Part shown: positions 8,784 to 17,175 of the stretch, piece by piece
Numbering within the stretch: position 1 is the stretch's first letter
How the letters are laid out: every line of letters starts with the position of its first letter
Origin: Methylotetracoccus oryzae
GTDB lineage: Bacteria; Pseudomonadota; Gammaproteobacteria; Methylococcales; Methylococcaceae
Direction of reading: 5' to 3'
Assembly: GCF_006175985.1 (NCBI RefSeq)
Contig: NZ_SRSH01000004.1
Span: forward strand, 213,319-277,318
Length of the DNA stretch: 64,000 bases
The notes under the pieces: model-generated
What the model was told of the DNA's origin: nothing
Seen by the model: the letters and a program-made list of their open reading frames with translations, nothing else
Database searches by the model: none
Program-made: the position numbers and the translations under genes

Positions 8784-9767
8784 TTACCAGGGCTGGGGAG
8801 GCGAGACAGCGCCTGCGGCCGTGTCCTCCCAGGCCTGCCGCCAGAGGCGCAGCGTGGTTTCGGACTCCTCGCACTTGGCGGCGTTGCGCGCTCGGTTGCG
8901 CCAGGCCCGCAACCCATGCCAGACCATTTCCTGTCGGCTGGCCCACCAGGCAACCCAGGCGCCGTGCCACCGACGATAGTAGAGCAACTGGCTGCGCATG
9001 CGCCAAAGCGTCAGTTGCGCCCCGCCGGACGCCATCGTCAGGTGAGTCACGGTCTTGGACGATTCGCCGCCGATGTGGGTGACGACGATGTCGGGCCAGT
9101 ACCAGATCTCCCAGCCCGCTTGCCGGATGCGCCGACACAGGTCCACTTCTTCGTAATAGAGGAAAAATCGCGGATCGAACGGCCCGACCTGATCGAGCAC
9201 CTCGCGCCGGATAATGGAAAACGCGCCGGGCACCCAGTCGACCTGACTCGCTTCCGCGGGATCCGCCCAGGTCCGGTCCAGGCGACCGAACACCCGGCTG
9301 TGCGGGTAGCGCGCCGCCAGACCGGTAAAGGACAGCAGTTCCAGCCACGGCGTCGGAAAGGAGCGAGCCGAGGGTTGATCACTGCCGTCCCGACTCTTCA
9401 GCAGCCCGCCTCCCAGGCCGGCCCGGGGTGTCTCGTGCATGTGAGTCAGAGCCTGCGCCAACGCCCCGGTAGCCAGAAACGCATCGGTGTTGAGCAGGAC
9501 CACGAAGCGACCGGAACAGCTACCGAAACCGAGATTGTTGGCATTGCCGAAGCCAAGATTGACTTCGCTGCGCATCAGTCTGACCCGGGCGAATTCGCGT
9601 TCGATCATGTCGGCCGAGCCATCCCGGGATGCGTTGTCGACGACGATCACTTCGCCGGCAATGCTGCCCCGGTCCAACTCGGCGAACACGGCTGTCAGGC
9701 ACTCGCGTGTCAGGTCGCGGGTGTTGAAGGAGACGATCACCAAAGACACATCGGGACACGTGTTCAT
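8784..9767 (-). CDS. GT2 family glycosyltransferase (rhamnosyltransferase-like)
   Basis: 327 residues, cytoplasmic GT-A fold. Motifs: SLVIVSFNTRDLTRECL at the N-terminus, the nucleotide-sugar binding VIVVDNASRDGSADMI, VVLLNTDAFL as the DxD-equivalent (NTD), and the acceptor-site WVPGAFSIIRREV and FFLYYEEVDLCRRIRQAGW (the EEVDLC motif holds the likely base). This set is typical of WbbL-type enzymes. Ten bases separate it from the upstream GT2 gene. Donor and acceptor are unknown. Confidence 0.88.
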   Translation of the reverse strand: MNTCPDVSLVIVSFNTRDLTRECLTAVFAELDRGSIAGEVIVVDNASRDGSADMIEREFARVRLMRSEVNLGFGNANNLGFGSCSGRFVVLLNTDAFLATGALAQALTHMHETPRAGLGGGLLKSRDGSDQPSARSFPTPWLELLSFTGLAARYPHSRVFGRLDRTWADPAEASQVDWVPGAFSIIRREVLDQVGPFDPRFFLYYEEVDLCRRIRQAGWEIWYWPDIVVTHIGGESSKTVTHLTMASGGAQLTLWRMRSQLLYYRRWHGAWVAWWASRQEMVWHGLRAWRNRARNAAKCEESETTLRLWRQAWEDTAAGAVSPPQPW

Positions 9768-9776
9768 GCTGTTGCC

Positions 9777-10937
9777 CTATGACGACCGCTCGGTACGAAC
9801 CCACACGGCGTTCCTTCCCGCCTTTGCGATCACTTCCGGCAGCATCCGCAGCTTCCACAATAGATACACGGGGATCTGGGCGAGGAGTAGCAGGTCTCGC
9901 CACCGGCCGCCCAGCCCCACGGCCGTGACCGTATGCACCACGACGATCAGGAGCGCGATGAGGCCATAGAGCTGCGCCCAAGCGCTCGGAATCAACAGCA
10001 GCGGAACGAGCAGCATGACGTGATACGACAGCGGCAGCAACCACAGTTCGAGCAAAGGCTCCAGCGCCCAGGCGCGCCCCTGGCCGAGCGCCCGGATCAG
10101 GCACGGCGTCCACTCGCGAATCGCGGCGATCCTCCCGCCCTCCCAACGCGCACGCTGGGTGCCGGCGGCGGACTCCCCGGCCGGCAACGCAGAGTAGACC
10201 GAGGTGTCCGGGAGAAACTCGACCCGGCACCCTGCGCTCAGCAGTCGCAGGTGATAATCGAGATCCTCGGTGATCGAACTGACTTCGTAGGGCACCTGCA
10301 TCAGCACGTCCCGCGTCACGCCGAAGCCATTACCGAGGATTCCGACGGAGAGCCCCCAGTGCTCCCGGCCTCTTGGCCTGACGACGTTGAAAGCGAACCA
10401 GAGCAGACCGCGAAGCCGAGTCCTGGCGTCCGCTTCGGTTTCCGGAGCCCGATAGACGCACTGCAAAGCCTCCGCTCCGGCGGCGAAGCGGGCCGCGAAC
10501 GCTCTCAGGAAATTCGGCTCGACCAGACTGTCCGCGTCCACCACGATAAACGCGCCGAAACCCTCGGCGAGCAACTGTCGGAAAGCAAAGTCCAGCGCAT
10601 GCCCCTTGCCGCGACGCTCGGGATCATGCCGCGTGATAACGCGCGCGCCCGCCCGGGCCGCCACCTCGGCCGTGTCGTCCGTGCAGTTGTCGGCGATCAC
10701 GATCATGGCCCAGTCGGCACCTGGCTGCTCGCAGGCGCGAAGCGAGGCCAGGCAGGGAAGGATGGCCGTGCTCTCGTCATGGGCAGGAATCACAACGGCA
10801 ATGCGTGGAAGCGACCGCGATGCCATCACGCCTTCCGGCGGGCGATAGAACCATGCGCTCGCGGTCAGAAACGCCAGTTCTACGGTGCCGGGCAGCGTGA
10901 CGGCGAGCAGCAGCAGGGCGAGCGTTTCGAAAAACAC
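9777..10937 (-). CDS. membrane GT2 glycosyltransferase (processive-type motifs)
   Basis: 386 residues. A hydrophobic N-terminus (residues 1-30) precedes a GT-A domain with VVIPAHDEST, VIADNCTDDTAEVA, the DxD motif VVDADSLV, the TED motif SSITEDLDYHLRL and QRARWEGGR (QxxRW), followed by at least two C-terminal membrane segments (WLLPLSYHVMLLVPLLLIPS; YGLIALLIVVVHTVTAVGL). TED and QxxRW are typical of membrane GT2 enzymes such as cellulose-synthase relatives and dolichol-type transferases. It may extend the EPS repeat on the cytoplasmic face. Transcribed with its neighbours. Confidence 0.85.
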   Translation of the reverse strand: MFFETLALLLLAVTLPGTVELAFLTASAWFYRPPEGVMASRSLPRIAVVIPAHDESTAILPCLASLRACEQPGADWAMIVIADNCTDDTAEVAARAGARVITRHDPERRGKGHALDFAFRQLLAEGFGAFIVVDADSLVEPNFLRAFAARFAAGAEALQCVYRAPETEADARTRLRGLLWFAFNVVRPRGREHWGLSVGILGNGFGVTRDVLMQVPYEVSSITEDLDYHLRLLSAGCRVEFLPDTSVYSALPAGESAAGTQRARWEGGRIAAIREWTPCLIRALGQGRAWALEPLLELWLLPLSYHVMLLVPLLLIPSAWAQLYGLIALLIVVVHTVTAVGLGGRWRDLLLLAQIPVYLLWKLRMLPEVIAKAGRNAVWVRTERSS

Positions 10938-10949
10938 CGGTAACCTCGG

Positions 10950-12224
10950 TCAAGCGCCAGGAGGGGTTAGCGACAACCGTAGCAGTCGGCGGAGGGTCTC
11001 GCCCAAGGTCCCGACGTTGCGCTCCAGGTCATACTCCCGCAGGATGCGTTGACGCCCGGCCCGCCCGAGCCGTTCGCGCAATGCCGGATCATCCATCAGC
11101 AGCCCGATCGCCGCAGCGAGTCCGACGTCATCGCCGGGAGCGACCAGCAACCCGTCCTGTTCATTCTGGATGAGTTCCGGGATCCCGGTGATATGCGTGG
11201 TGACGCAGGGAATCGCCATGGCCATCGCCTCCATCAGGACTACCGGGATACCCTCGGCAAAGCTGGCGAGCGCGAAACAATCGGCCGACGCGTAATGGTC
11301 ACGAATGTGGTCCTGATCGACCGGCCCGGTCAGCCGCACCGTATCAGTCAGATGGTGGCGCGCCACCCAGTCCTTGAGCAGGTTCTCGAGCGGTCCCCCG
11401 CCGACCAAGATGAGCCGCAGCGACCGGCCATCCTGCTTCAACCGGTGAATGGCACGCAACAGGATCACCGGGCCTTTCGCTTCCGACAGTCGCCCAACGG
11501 AAACGATGGTGAAGGGCTGGTCCGGCTCATTTTTGGCAACCGGTCTGAACTCGGTCGGATCCACCCCCAGGCGACAGACATGCAGCTTGTCCCAGTCGGA
11601 CGGCAATGAGAGCTTCATCAGTTGGCTGCGCGCAAAGTGACTGATGCAGAGTATGAAATCGGCACCCGCAACCTTTTCGCGCAGCGCGTATCCGGGCACA
11701 TCGTAAAACTCGTCCGGCCCATGCACCGTCATCGAAAAGCGAATCGGAAAGGCCTTCCGCGCCAGGAGGCCAACCGTGGCCGCCGGAGTCGCGAAATGCA
11801 CGTGGAGGTGCCGGCAGTCCTGCTCGTGCATCCAGTGGCCGACCAGCAAGGCTTCCAGCCAGTAGAAGTGATTGAAGACAAGTCGGTACCAATCCCACCG
11901 GGCCAGCTTCCAGGCAAACAGCAAGGACTGCAGCGTACCCGCCGGGTGCGTCCGGAAGGCCCAGATCAAGGCCGTTGCAATCGACTTTGCGCTCTGTTGC
12001 TTCAGATAGTGCGTGGCCTGTGCCTCGGCGCGCTCGATGTTCGTCAGCTTGTCGAGCGGACGGTCGGGTGGGTTCACCGAGGCAACGCGGATAATGAAGC
12101 CCTGCCGGCGCAGCATGGCGATCTCACGCAGTATGAAGGTGTGGGAAAAAGACGGGTATTGACTGACCAGATAAGCGACAGTCGGACCCTCGGGCTTATG
12201 CATCAATGATTCAGCGGCATTCAT
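10950..12224 (-). CDS. GT4 family glycosyltransferase
   Basis: 424 residues, GT-B fold. N-terminal domain contains LVSQYPSFSHTFILREIAML, typical of exopolysaccharide GT4 enzymes; the C-terminal domain begins at FTIVSVGRLSEAKG and carries the E-x7-E motif FAEGIPVVLMEAMA that binds the nucleotide sugar. No membrane segment. Its ATG overlaps the stop of the upstream GT4 gene (ATGA). Sugar specificity unknown. Confidence 0.9.
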   Translation of the reverse strand: MNAAESLMHKPEGPTVAYLVSQYPSFSHTFILREIAMLRRQGFIIRVASVNPPDRPLDKLTNIERAEAQATHYLKQQSAKSIATALIWAFRTHPAGTLQSLLFAWKLARWDWYRLVFNHFYWLEALLVGHWMHEQDCRHLHVHFATPAATVGLLARKAFPIRFSMTVHGPDEFYDVPGYALREKVAGADFILCISHFARSQLMKLSLPSDWDKLHVCRLGVDPTEFRPVAKNEPDQPFTIVSVGRLSEAKGPVILLRAIHRLKQDGRSLRLILVGGGPLENLLKDWVARHHLTDTVRLTGPVDQDHIRDHYASADCFALASFAEGIPVVLMEAMAMAIPCVTTHITGIPELIQNEQDGLLVAPGDDVGLAAAIGLLMDDPALRERLGRAGRQRILREYDLERNVGTLGETLRRLLRLSLTPPGA

Positions 12225-13483
12225 CGGTGCAACAACTCCCCGTATAGCGCCAACGCCTGCTTGATCTTTGCATCCCAGGTGTAATGAGCCCTAACGCGTT
12301 CCAGGCCAACCCGTCCCTTGGCAGCCCACTGTGCCGGGTTCGCCGTCACCTCCTCGAAGACCTTGACCAGTTCATCAACCACCGGGGTCCGTCCCTCCGG
12401 CGGAATCGCGCGCCCGACGCCCTCATCGACGATCTCGGCCGGTCCGCCATACGCGATGGCTGCCACGGGGCGCGCGCACGCCATCGCCTCCAGCAACACC
12501 GCTCCCCCCGACTCTCGCACGGAAGGCAGCACGAACAAATGCGCAGCACCGATCAACTCGGCAACCTCCTTGGGCGACCGTTCTCCGGCGAAGGTCACGC
12601 AATCGTCCAGCCCCCGCTCTGCCACCTCACGCTGAAGTTCGCTGGCCAACGGCCCATCGCCGACCAACATCAGTTCGACCCTCTGGCGGGATCGGAAGCG
12701 TTGCACGGCCTCGAGCAACATCGTGACTCCCTTGACCGGAATCAATCGGCCTACGAAAACCAGACGGAGCGGTTGCCGCTGCGACGGGGGAGCCGGATAG
12801 CCGACAGCCCGGAAGACATCGGTGTCGACGGCATTCTCGATCATCAAGCGGCAACGGTCACGGTCGCCGGCGGGCACCGCATCGCGCGTGCTGCGGTTGG
12901 CGACCAGAATCGCGGAGGCATTCCGGGTCGACCGGCGCACGGCATTGATCAGCTTGCCCAGGTTGCGCAGCGGATAGGTCCATGCGGCCTCCGCCCGGAG
13001 TATCTCGGGAAAGTTTTCGGGATTGGTCAAACCCCCATTCCACGGTCCCAGGACCAGGGGCAGCCCGGTCCGATACAGCAGCGTCGCCGCCATCGGCGAA
13101 ACCGGCGTGGGCACGTGCACGATGTCCCAAGCGCCAGCGGCCGTCCGCGCGGCGACGGCGCGCAGCGCGGCCCGGTCGTAGACGAAGTAATCGACCGAGG
13201 AAAACAGGAACACCGTGTGCTGACTATGCGGAAACAGCCGGCTCATCACTTTGTACAGGGGTCCGGCGAGCCATTCGGTGTCGACGTAGAGCACCTCGCT
13301 ATCCGGCAGCGGGGCACCGGCTTCGGCCAGCGCCGTCCGGTTCCTGACGTGAGTCAGCAGTGTGACCGGAACCAGCCGGGCAAGCCGCGAATACCACTGC
13401 CAGCCTAGCTGCGAGACCGACCCCATCCCCGGTCCGCATTGATACGCCGACAGCAACACGCGTGGTGTCGATTGCGTTGCCAT
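12221..13483 (-). CDS. GT4 family glycosyltransferase
   Basis: 420 residues, GT-B fold. N-terminal region VLLSAYQCGPGMGSVSQLGW; C-terminal donor domain from LRLVFVGRLIPVKG with the E-x7-E equivalent VRESGGAVLLEAMACARP. The ATG at 13483 is preferred over an in-frame TTG twelve bases upstream; GGGGG precedes it. Second of two GT4 enzymes in the run, suggesting a repeat unit of several sugars. Confidence 0.9.
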   Translation of the reverse strand: MATQSTPRVLLSAYQCGPGMGSVSQLGWQWYSRLARLVPVTLLTHVRNRTALAEAGAPLPDSEVLYVDTEWLAGPLYKVMSRLFPHSQHTVFLFSSVDYFVYDRAALRAVAARTAAGAWDIVHVPTPVSPMAATLLYRTGLPLVLGPWNGGLTNPENFPEILRAEAAWTYPLRNLGKLINAVRRSTRNASAILVANRSTRDAVPAGDRDRCRLMIENAVDTDVFRAVGYPAPPSQRQPLRLVFVGRLIPVKGVTMLLEAVQRFRSRQRVELMLVGDGPLASELQREVAERGLDDCVTFAGERSPKEVAELIGAAHLFVLPSVRESGGAVLLEAMACARPVAAIAYGGPAEIVDEGVGRAIPPEGRTPVVDELVKVFEEVTANPAQWAAKGRVGLERVRAHYTWDAKIKQALALYGELLHR

Positions 13484-13561
13484 TTCAACCCCCAAAAGCG
13501 AAGCTCAGATGCGCTTCCACGCGATATGCATCCTTTCGAGCGCAATAGCTGCCCCCCCTGT

Positions 13562-14719
13562 TCATGACCGGGGGAGGCTCTGTCCGCCGGCATCCGTGTC
13601 GCCGGGCAGCAGTCGCTCCCAGAACGGCTTCATGTCATCCAGGAAAGCATTCTGCTCGAGGTAGGCCTTCACCGTATCAAATGCGCACCGGGCAATTTCG
13701 ATGCGTTCGTCCGCGTGATCCAGGTAGTACCGGACCGTCTCCTCGAGATCGCTGAGATCCCATTGCACCGGCACGTAGGTCCGGTGCGCCTGAAAAATGT
13801 CCGGCCGACTCTCGATGTGATCCATGTTCGGCTTGATCAACAGCGCGCCGGCGAACGCCGCTTCATAGTCGCGCCAACACACCTCACCATAACCGAACGG
13901 GCTGAAGCAGATCTTGCTGGCGAACAACTCCTTGAAGTACTCGCTGCGTGGAACGCGCCCGCGGCTGACCAGGCGGACGCCGGAGATGCCCTCGACGACA
14001 TCCAGCGCTTCCTGACGCATTCGGGTATACCACTCCGTGCCCTTGACCGCGATGCGCGCGTGCACGTCAAACGCCTTCGGCGACTCGGGAAAGTCGCCGA
14101 GGAAATAGGGAAGCATATGCGCGGAAAAACAGAAATTGGGGCCCAGCACCAATTTTCGAAAGAAGCCCGCCGGAATGCTGAAACGCGTCTCCGGCAGATC
14201 GAGGCCGTAGCGGCAGGAGAAGTAATCGGTCAGGTTGGTGTCCCCGCGAGTCGACTGTGAGTAGGCACCGCGATCCCGAAAAACCTGCTTCTTCAGATAA
14301 ACGGCAACGGAGTCGTCGACGGCCTGTGCATACCGCAAATCGGTCGGCGCGAACCAGTCGAAGTAGGCGATCCTGGCCTCGGGAAAGGCCGTCCGGACCT
14401 GTTCAAGCAATTGCCGCAGCTCGTCGTCTGACAGGTCGAACCAGGTCTGCACGCAGACCACGTCGACGCGTTGCCGGGCGAACACGTGCCCTCCGGCGCG
14501 GAAAGCAGCCAGTGGCAGCTCCCGGAGTTCGATGCCGGGGGCCTGGCGCAGCGCCTTGCGATGAAAAAGAAATGGATAAAGCTGCGTGTGGCACAGTTCA
14601 TTGGGCGCGCTGATCAGCAACACCCGATGCAGCGGCGAAGAACTGAAACGACGCTGGTAGCCCAGCCGATCGGTCAACCAGCGCTCAGCCGTCCACCGCC
14701 AGGGTATCAGAGCCCGCAT
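13562..14719 (-). CDS. putative glycosyltransferase (GT1/CgeB-like C-terminal domain)
   Basis: 385 residues. The N-terminal half is poorly conserved; the C-terminal half resembles the glycosyl transferases group 1 domain found in CgeB/YkvP-like proteins: YFKELFASKICFSPFGYGE, then DYEAAFAGALLIKPNMDHIE, where the E-x-AFAGALL region takes the place of the E-x7-E motif. No signal peptide or TM segment. First gene of the leftward EPS operon, 78 bases upstream of the next gene and divergent from the methyltransferase gene. Could instead be a sugar-modifying or regulatory protein. Confidence 0.6.
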   Translation of the reverse strand: MRALIPWRWTAERWLTDRLGYQRRFSSSPLHRVLLISAPNELCHTQLYPFLFHRKALRQAPGIELRELPLAAFRAGGHVFARQRVDVVCVQTWFDLSDDELRQLLEQVRTAFPEARIAYFDWFAPTDLRYAQAVDDSVAVYLKKQVFRDRGAYSQSTRGDTNLTDYFSCRYGLDLPETRFSIPAGFFRKLVLGPNFCFSAHMLPYFLGDFPESPKAFDVHARIAVKGTEWYTRMRQEALDVVEGISGVRLVSRGRVPRSEYFKELFASKICFSPFGYGEVCWRDYEAAFAGALLIKPNMDHIESRPDIFQAHRTYVPVQWDLSDLEETVRYYLDHADERIEIARCAFDTVKAYLEQNAFLDDMKPFWERLLPGDTDAGGQSLPRS

Positions 14720-14947
14720 AACTGCCGACGTCCCTATTTTTGTTATTCTCGTCCGCGAACCCGGAACAGCCGCGGGGCCATCCGAGATTCGCCGATGCCT
14801 AAACCGGGTGAAAGATTACTCCACTAAAGCGTTACGCGGTAGAGTAACCATCGCACGGGCGGACATGGCGCCTGCGCCCTCAAAGAAAAAGCGCGGAGTG
14901 CAACGTGTCAGTCGGATGCATCCGCAGATCCGTCAAGGAGGCTCAAC
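14720..14947. promoter_or_regulatory. divergent intergenic region between two EPS transcription units
   Basis: The 228 bases separate the leftward glycosyltransferase operon from the rightward methyltransferase-GT8-flippase operon, so both promoters should lie here. The stretch around 14730-14760 is locally AT-richer. A strong Shine-Dalgarno AAGGAGG (14935-14941) precedes the GTG start at 14948. No convincing -35/-10 pair was identified by eye. Confidence 0.45.
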
Positions 14948-16030
14948 GTGCCCGACTCGAACACATCGCCACCGCGCGCACCGGCTTCGGACTGGCCATC
15001 GGACGGACTGGAGGCTCAGCCAGCCTGCCCTGTCTGCGCGACCGCAGACCGGCAGTTGGCCCACCCGGCACTGGTCGACGGCATCTTCTTTTGCGCGCCG
15101 GGACGTTGGCAGATGTTCCGCTGTCAGGGATGCGGCTGTGGTTATCTGGATCCCCGCCCCACGCCGGCAACCATTGGCCTGGCCTACGCCAGCTACTACA
15201 CACATTCGACAACCCCCGAGCCGCGCTGGCTGTCTGACGCCAGCTTTCTCGGTCGCCGTCTGCCGAGTTGGCGCAATGGTTACCTGAACCGGCGATTTCG
15301 ACACTTACGCCGGCAACCCTCATCCGCACTCGGGGGGCGGCTGGCGCCGTTGTTCCCCTACGCGCGCGACTTCGCCGAGCGTGATGTACGCCATCTCCCG
15401 CCCCCCGGGGCAGAAGCGCGTCTGCTGGACATCGGCTGCGGTGACGGCAACTTTCTCCGCATTGCCGAGGCGATCGGGTATCGTGCCGAGGGGCTCGAGT
15501 TCGACCCGCAAGCCACCGCCGCGGCCTGCGCTCAGGGCCTGACGGTTCATCAAGGTGGTCTCCCCGATACCGGATTGCCCGGCGGCACTTACGATGCGGT
15601 CACGCTTAGCCAGGTGATCGAGCATGTGCACGATCCCCGGCACGCCCTGGCGGAGTGTTTGCGCCTGCTGAAACCTGGCGGAACGCTGTGGGTGGCAACG
15701 CCAAACATGGACGCACAAGGTCATGCCCGCTTCGGACCGCACTGGCGCGGTCTGGAACCCCCCCGACATCTGGTGCTGTTCACGGCCGATGCGCTGCTAC
15801 GGGCCTGCACCGAAGCCGGATTCCGCAACCTATCCTTGAAGCCGATCGGTCCGGTCAGCGCGTGGTTCCTGGACGCCAGCAACCGCATCCGCACCGGGAC
15901 AGCCCATCGGACCGGGACCCCGCCATTGCTGACGGAAAGGCTGGCCGCGATCTGGATGGACTGGCGGGCCTTCCGCGATCCGCGCCGCGGCGAAGAACTG
16001 ATCGTGGTCGGTAACCGGCCGTTGGCATAG
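14948..16030 (+). CDS. class I SAM-dependent methyltransferase with N-terminal zinc-ribbon
   Basis: 360 residues. Start is GTG, fixed by a near-perfect AAGGAGG six bases upstream. The N-terminus has two cysteine pairs, CPVCA and CQGCGCGYLDPRP, of the zinc-binding type found in sugar methyltransferases. The Rossmann domain has SAM motif I LLDIGCGDGNFL, motif II-like AEGLEFDP, VTLSQVIEHVHDP and LLKPGGTLWVATPN. Likely methylates a sugar or lipid-linked EPS intermediate (inferred from context). Confidence 0.88.
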   Translation: MPDSNTSPPRAPASDWPSDGLEAQPACPVCATADRQLAHPALVDGIFFCAPGRWQMFRCQGCGCGYLDPRPTPATIGLAYASYYTHSTTPEPRWLSDASFLGRRLPSWRNGYLNRRFRHLRRQPSSALGGRLAPLFPYARDFAERDVRHLPPPGAEARLLDIGCGDGNFLRIAEAIGYRAEGLEFDPQATAAACAQGLTVHQGGLPDTGLPGGTYDAVTLSQVIEHVHDPRHALAECLRLLKPGGTLWVATPNMDAQGHARFGPHWRGLEPPRHLVLFTADALLRACTEAGFRNLSLKPIGPVSAWFLDASNRIRTGTAHRTGTPPLLTERLAAIWMDWRAFRDPRRGEELIVVGNRPLA

Positions 16031-16152
16031 CCGGCCACAGCGCACGACTGCCCGTCGACGGCAGGCACCGATTACCCAGCCGTCGGCTCGGTTGCCGACG
16101 ACATCGATCGAAGCGAGAATGCGCCTGCGCGCATACGGGGAGCATCGCAGCC

Positions 16153-17175
16153 ATGGTGATCTGCATTACCGAAGACCGGACCAAGGAAGAGATCGCGGTC
16201 AAGCTGCTGCTGCTGAGCCTGGCACGCCACTGCCCCGATACCCCCATCGTCCTCACCTATCCCCCGGCGTCGCCCCAATTCGCGCGCTGGGTGGCCGCCA
16301 CGATACCGGGCTGCACGCTACGCACCGCGCGCGTATCGGGAAGTTCCGGCTGGAACATCAAGGCGGACGCGTTGCTCGGACTGCTCGCAGAAGGCCACGA
16401 CGAAGTCTGGTGGCTGGACTCGGACATCATCGTCACCGGGAACTTCATCGAGCGGTACCGGGATATCCCGCCCGCCACGCTGGTCGTCTGCGAGGAAGCG
16501 CTGTATGGTGCTTATCGCGACGACGGGGCCCGGACGCGCGGTTGGGGATTCCCGGTAGCCCGCTCGCTTCCCTACAGCCTGAACACCGGCGTGATGCGCG
16601 TGTCCACGCTGCATCTCGACCTGCTCAAGCGCTGGAAGGTCCTGCTGGAGGACGAGCGCTATCGGGCGGCGCAAAAGGATTTCTGGCACCGGCGCCCGAT
16701 CCATCTGATGGGGGATCAAGACGTGCTAAGCGCCTTGCTCGGCGCCGAACCCTTTGCCGAGACGCCCATGTACGTCCTGCAGCGCGGCCGCGACATCCTG
16801 CAGTATTTCGGTTTTTCGGCGTATACGACACGCGAGCGCCTCGCGAACCTGCGGCATGGCCCTCCGGCGTTCATCCATTGCCAGGGCTGGAAGCCCTGGA
16901 CCAGCCTCGCGCCCGAGCGGCGCGCAAGCGACATCAAGACCCGCTTGCAAAATCTCTATATCGAGCTGTCTCCCTATTCTTTTGCGGCCGAAAGCTACCG
17001 GAACCAACTGGACGCCCCGCTGCCGTGGCTGGAACACCTCAGTCCGATGGCGCGGCTGTTCCGCCTGCTGGGATTTCATCATGCGGCTCTGACCGGCCTG
17101 CCCATCGCGATGCTGATCGATCTGGTCAGGGCGGTGAAAGGCTCCGGGCGTCGGCCGGCGGGGGAACGTGCGTGA
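16153..17175 (+). CDS. GT8-like glycosyltransferase / nucleotide-diphospho-sugar transferase
   Basis: 340 residues. N-terminus CITEDRTKEEIAVKLLLLSLARHC matches the beta-alpha start of retaining GT-A folds; the DxD metal/nucleotide motif is in VWWLDSDIIVTGNF (near residue 95), followed by LNTGVMRVST and FIHCQGWKPW, positions where GT8 enzymes have NSGV and HxxGxxKPW. No signal peptide. Its stop overlaps the flippase start (GTGA), so the two are co-translated. Confidence 0.8.
   Translation: MVICITEDRTKEEIAVKLLLLSLARHCPDTPIVLTYPPASPQFARWVAATIPGCTLRTARVSGSSGWNIKADALLGLLAEGHDEVWWLDSDIIVTGNFIERYRDIPPATLVVCEEALYGAYRDDGARTRGWGFPVARSLPYSLNTGVMRVSTLHLDLLKRWKVLLEDERYRAAQKDFWHRRPIHLMGDQDVLSALLGAEPFAETPMYVLQRGRDILQYFGFSAYTTRERLANLRHGPPAFIHCQGWKPWTSLAPERRASDIKTRLQNLYIELSPYSFAAESYRNQLDAPLPWLEHLSPMARLFRLLGFHHAALTGLPIAMLIDLVRAVKGSGRRPAGERA

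Noticed and set aside
16092..17171. An upstream in-frame extension of the flippase through the GT8-like gene, giving a 921-residue protein.
   Set aside because: The region is a complete GT8-like gene in another frame; the flippase starts at the GTG overlapping its stop, and the extension has no hydrophobic segments.
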